NCBI GenBank assembly: GCA_964513445.1
Contig: CAZEMM010000033.1
Coordinates: 1 to 20,435 of the forward strand
Reading direction: 5' to 3'
Length of the DNA stretch: 20,435 bases
Source of the DNA: Butyricicoccus_A sp964513445
GTDB lineage: Bacteria > Bacillota > Clostridia > Oscillospirales > Butyricicoccaceae
How positions within the stretch are numbered: the first letter of the stretch is position 1; every line of letters begins with the position of its first letter. The position numbers and the translations under genes are program-made. Of the stretch, positions 18,640 to 20,435 are shown in pieces. The notes beneath the pieces are model-generated. The model ran no database searches. It had not been told where the DNA came from and saw only the letters and a program-made list of their open reading frames with translations.

Positions 18640-20435
18640 TTAGAGATCCTTGCCGTACATTTCCTGCAAATTGAGCAGGTGGGTGTAGCGAGCCATTGCC
18701 TTCTGCTCGGACTCGGAGAACAGCTCCTTCGCGCGCTCCGGGAACGAACGGGTCAGCGCAGAGTAACGCGCCTCGCCCATCAGGAAGCTCTGGTAGCCCT
18801 CCGATTTCGGCTCCTTAGAGTCAAGCGTGAACGGGTTCTTGCCCTCTGCCTTCAAAGCCGGATTGAAGCGGAACATGTTCCAGTAGCCGCAGTCAACCGC
18901 TTTCTTCATTTCAGACTGGCAGTTGGTCATGCCGCCCTTAATGGAGTGCATCTCACACGGCGCGTAGCCGATGACCAGCGACGGTCCCGGATATGCCTCA
19001 GCCTCAGCGATTGCCTTGAGTGTCTGCTGCATGTTTGCACCCATTGCAACCTGTGCAACGTAGATGTAGCCGTAGCTCATTGCGATTTCAGCCAGAGACT
19101 TCTTCTGAATTGACTTGCCGGCCGCTGCGAACTGTGCGACTGCGCCGATGTTGGTCGCCTTGGAAGCCTGACCGCCGGTATTGGAGTAAACCTCGGTGTC
19201 GAATACCATGACGTTGACATCCTCGCCGGAAGCCAGTACATGGTCGAGACCGCCGAAGCCAATGTCGTATGCCCAGCCGTCGCCGCCGAAGATCCAGACG
19301 GACTTCTTCGCGAGATATTCCTTCTTCGCCAGAATTGCGGAAGCCAGCTTGCATGCATCGCAGGTGCAGCCATCCATGATGTTTGCTTCCAGTGCAGCGG
19401 CATATGCCTTTGCAGCTTCGCCGTTTGCCGTGCCATCATTCAGTGTATCCAGCCACTTCTGTGCGGTTTCCTTGATGGCAGCCTGCGCCCAGTCGATTGC
19501 AATCAGCTGCTTGGTCTGCTCAATCAGCGACTCACGGATTGCCTTCTGACCATGGTAAATACCCAGACCATGCTCTGCGTTGTCCTCGAACAGGGAGTTT
19601 GCCCATGCCGGACCGCGGCCGTCCTTGTTGACGGTATACGGAGAGGTGGCAGCCGGGCCGCCCCAGATGGAGGAACAACCGGTCGCGTTGGAGATGTACA
19701 TTCTATCGCCGCAAACCTGCGTAATCAGGCGGGCATACGAGGTCTCCGCACAGCCTGCGCACGAGCCGGAGAACTCAAGCAGCGGCTGATTGAACTGGGA
19801 GCCCTTGACCGTCTTGGTGTCTGCCATGTCTGCCTTCGGCTCGACCTTGGATACCATGTAATCCCAAACCTCAGCCTGCGCAGCCTCTTCATGCTGCGGA
19901 ACCATAGTGAGCGCCTTGGTCGGGCAAACGCCGATGCAGACGCCGCAGCCCATGCAGTCGAGCGGGGAAACCGCCATGCTGAACTGGTACTTGTCCTTGC
20001 CTGCGCCAACCTTGACCGGAACAACCTTCGCGGCAGCCGGAGCGGCAGCGGCCTCGTCAGCCGTCAGCGCGAACGGACGGATGGTTGCATGCGGGCAGAC
20101 ATATGCGCACTGGTTGCACTGTACGCACTTCTGCGCATCCCAGGTTGGAACGGTAACGGCGGTGCCGCGCTTCTCGTAAGCGGATGCGCCGTGCTCGAAG
20201 GTGCCATCAACATACTCGTCAAATGCGGATACCGGCAGCGAATCGCCGTCCATGCGTCCGATCGGGTCGAGCAGGTTGCGAACCATCTTGACGGTCTTCT
20301 CGCGGCCTTCCGGAGCAGCGGCCGGAGCAGCGTCCTTTGCGTCAGCCCAGTCAGCCGGTACGTCGATCTTGACGTATGCAGAAGCGCCCAGCTCGATCGC
20401 CTTGTGGTTCATATCGACGACATCCTGACCCTTCT
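18640..20435 (-). CDS. nifJ: Pyruvate:ferredoxin (flavodoxin) oxidoreductase, C-terminal half; 5' end outside the window
   Basis: PFOR oxidises pyruvate to acetyl-CoA and CO2, passing electrons to ferredoxin. About 597 residues are visible of a family length near 1,170-1,200, and the frame stays open to the right edge (KGQDVVDMNHKAIELGA is continuous across the edge-side ATG at 20412). Seen in order: two [4Fe-4S] sites, CVQCNQCAYVCPH and CMGCGVCIGVCPTKAL; the ThDP domain with SGSCAGCAETSYARL and NATGCSSIWGG; GGDGWAYDIGFGGLDHVLASGEDVNVMVFDTEVYSNTGGQASKAT; and YAPCEMHSIKGGM. The N-terminal pyruvate-binding domains lie outside. No frameshift is visible. The gene is the central fermentative enzyme of the window. 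Confidence 0.97.
   Translation of the reverse strand, partial: KGQDVVDMNHKAIELGASAYVKIDVPADWADAKDAAPAAAPEGREKTVKMVRNLLDPIGRMDGDSLPVSAFDEYVDGTFEHGASAYEKRGTAVTVPTWDAQKCVQCNQCAYVCPHATIRPFALTADEAAAAPAAAKVVPVKVGAGKDKYQFSMAVSPLDCMGCGVCIGVCPTKALTMVPQHEEAAQAEVWDYMVSKVEPKADMADTKTVKGSQFNQPLLEFSGSCAGCAETSYARLITQVCGDRMYISNATGCSSIWGGPAATSPYTVNKDGRGPAWANSLFEDNAEHGLGIYHGQKAIRESLIEQTKQLIAIDWAQAAIKETAQKWLDTLNDGTANGEAAKAYAAALEANIMDGCTCDACKLASAILAKKEYLAKKSVWIFGGDGWAYDIGFGGLDHVLASGEDVNVMVFDTEVYSNTGGQASKATNIGAVAQFAAAGKSIQKKSLAEIAMSYGYIYVAQVAMGANMQQTLKAIAEAEAYPGPSLVIGYAPCEMHSIKGGMTNCQSEMKKAVDCGYWNMFRFNPALKAEGKNPFTLDSKEPKSEGYQSFLMGEARYSALTRSFPERAKELFSESEQKAMARYTHLLNLQEMYGKDL

Overview
The window looks like chromosome of a spore-forming, anaerobic member of the Clostridia. 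The evidence is a cotJABC spore-coat operon, a pyruvate:ferredoxin oxidoreductase, split transketolase subunits, strong AGGAGG-type ribosome binding sites and many compact hairpin-plus-T-run terminators. The moderately high GC of the genes, with AT-rich promoter regions, fits the Oscillospirales/Butyricicoccus-Agathobaculum type of gut bacterium. That placement is an inference from general character, not an alignment.

Layout, left to right. 1-1250 (minus): cotJA-cotJB-cotJC, tightly coupled, with a mother-cell-sigma-like promoter. 1247-2990: a PF06541-type membrane protein (minus) and a short-chain dehydrogenase (plus), diverging from overlapping promoters. 3079-5440: a sodium:solute symporter (minus) behind a long AT-rich upstream region. 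That region also holds a candidate structured small RNA with its own promoter, nested inverted repeats and terminator. 5440-6540: a small XRE regulator (plus) converging on an AraC-family regulator (minus). The AraC promoter is covered by a 13-bp dyad whose half-site reappears upstream of the symporter. 7043-10076: a complete pantothenate operon, panG-like/panB/panC/panD (plus). 10201-11310: a lipoprotein polysaccharide deacetylase (minus) with an acidic repeat tail. 11404-14490: iolB-iolD (minus), two steps of myo-inositol catabolism, with a cre-like site and a dyad at the promoter. 14570-15200: an HxlR regulator (plus) with GTACT-type operators; its terminator loop contains a 62-bp perfect inverted-repeat mini-element resembling paired insertion-sequence ends. 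15218-18196: a DeoR regulator (minus) divergent from a split transketolase pair (plus). 18222-20435: a DUF6506 gene and the C-terminal half of pyruvate:ferredoxin oxidoreductase (both minus), the latter running off the right edge.

The genes fit a fermentative life style. Sugars or inositol would be imported by the symporter (substrate unproven), processed through IolD/IolB and the transketolase, and the pyruvate oxidised by PFOR to acetyl-CoA. CoA supply is provided by the pan operon. Only two of the roughly seven inositol enzymes are present, so the rest of that pathway must lie elsewhere or be absent. No tRNA, rRNA, CRISPR array, prophage or intact transposase was seen. The least explained items are the pseudoknot-capable RNA candidate at 5062-5245 and the inverted-repeat mini-element at 15122-15183.
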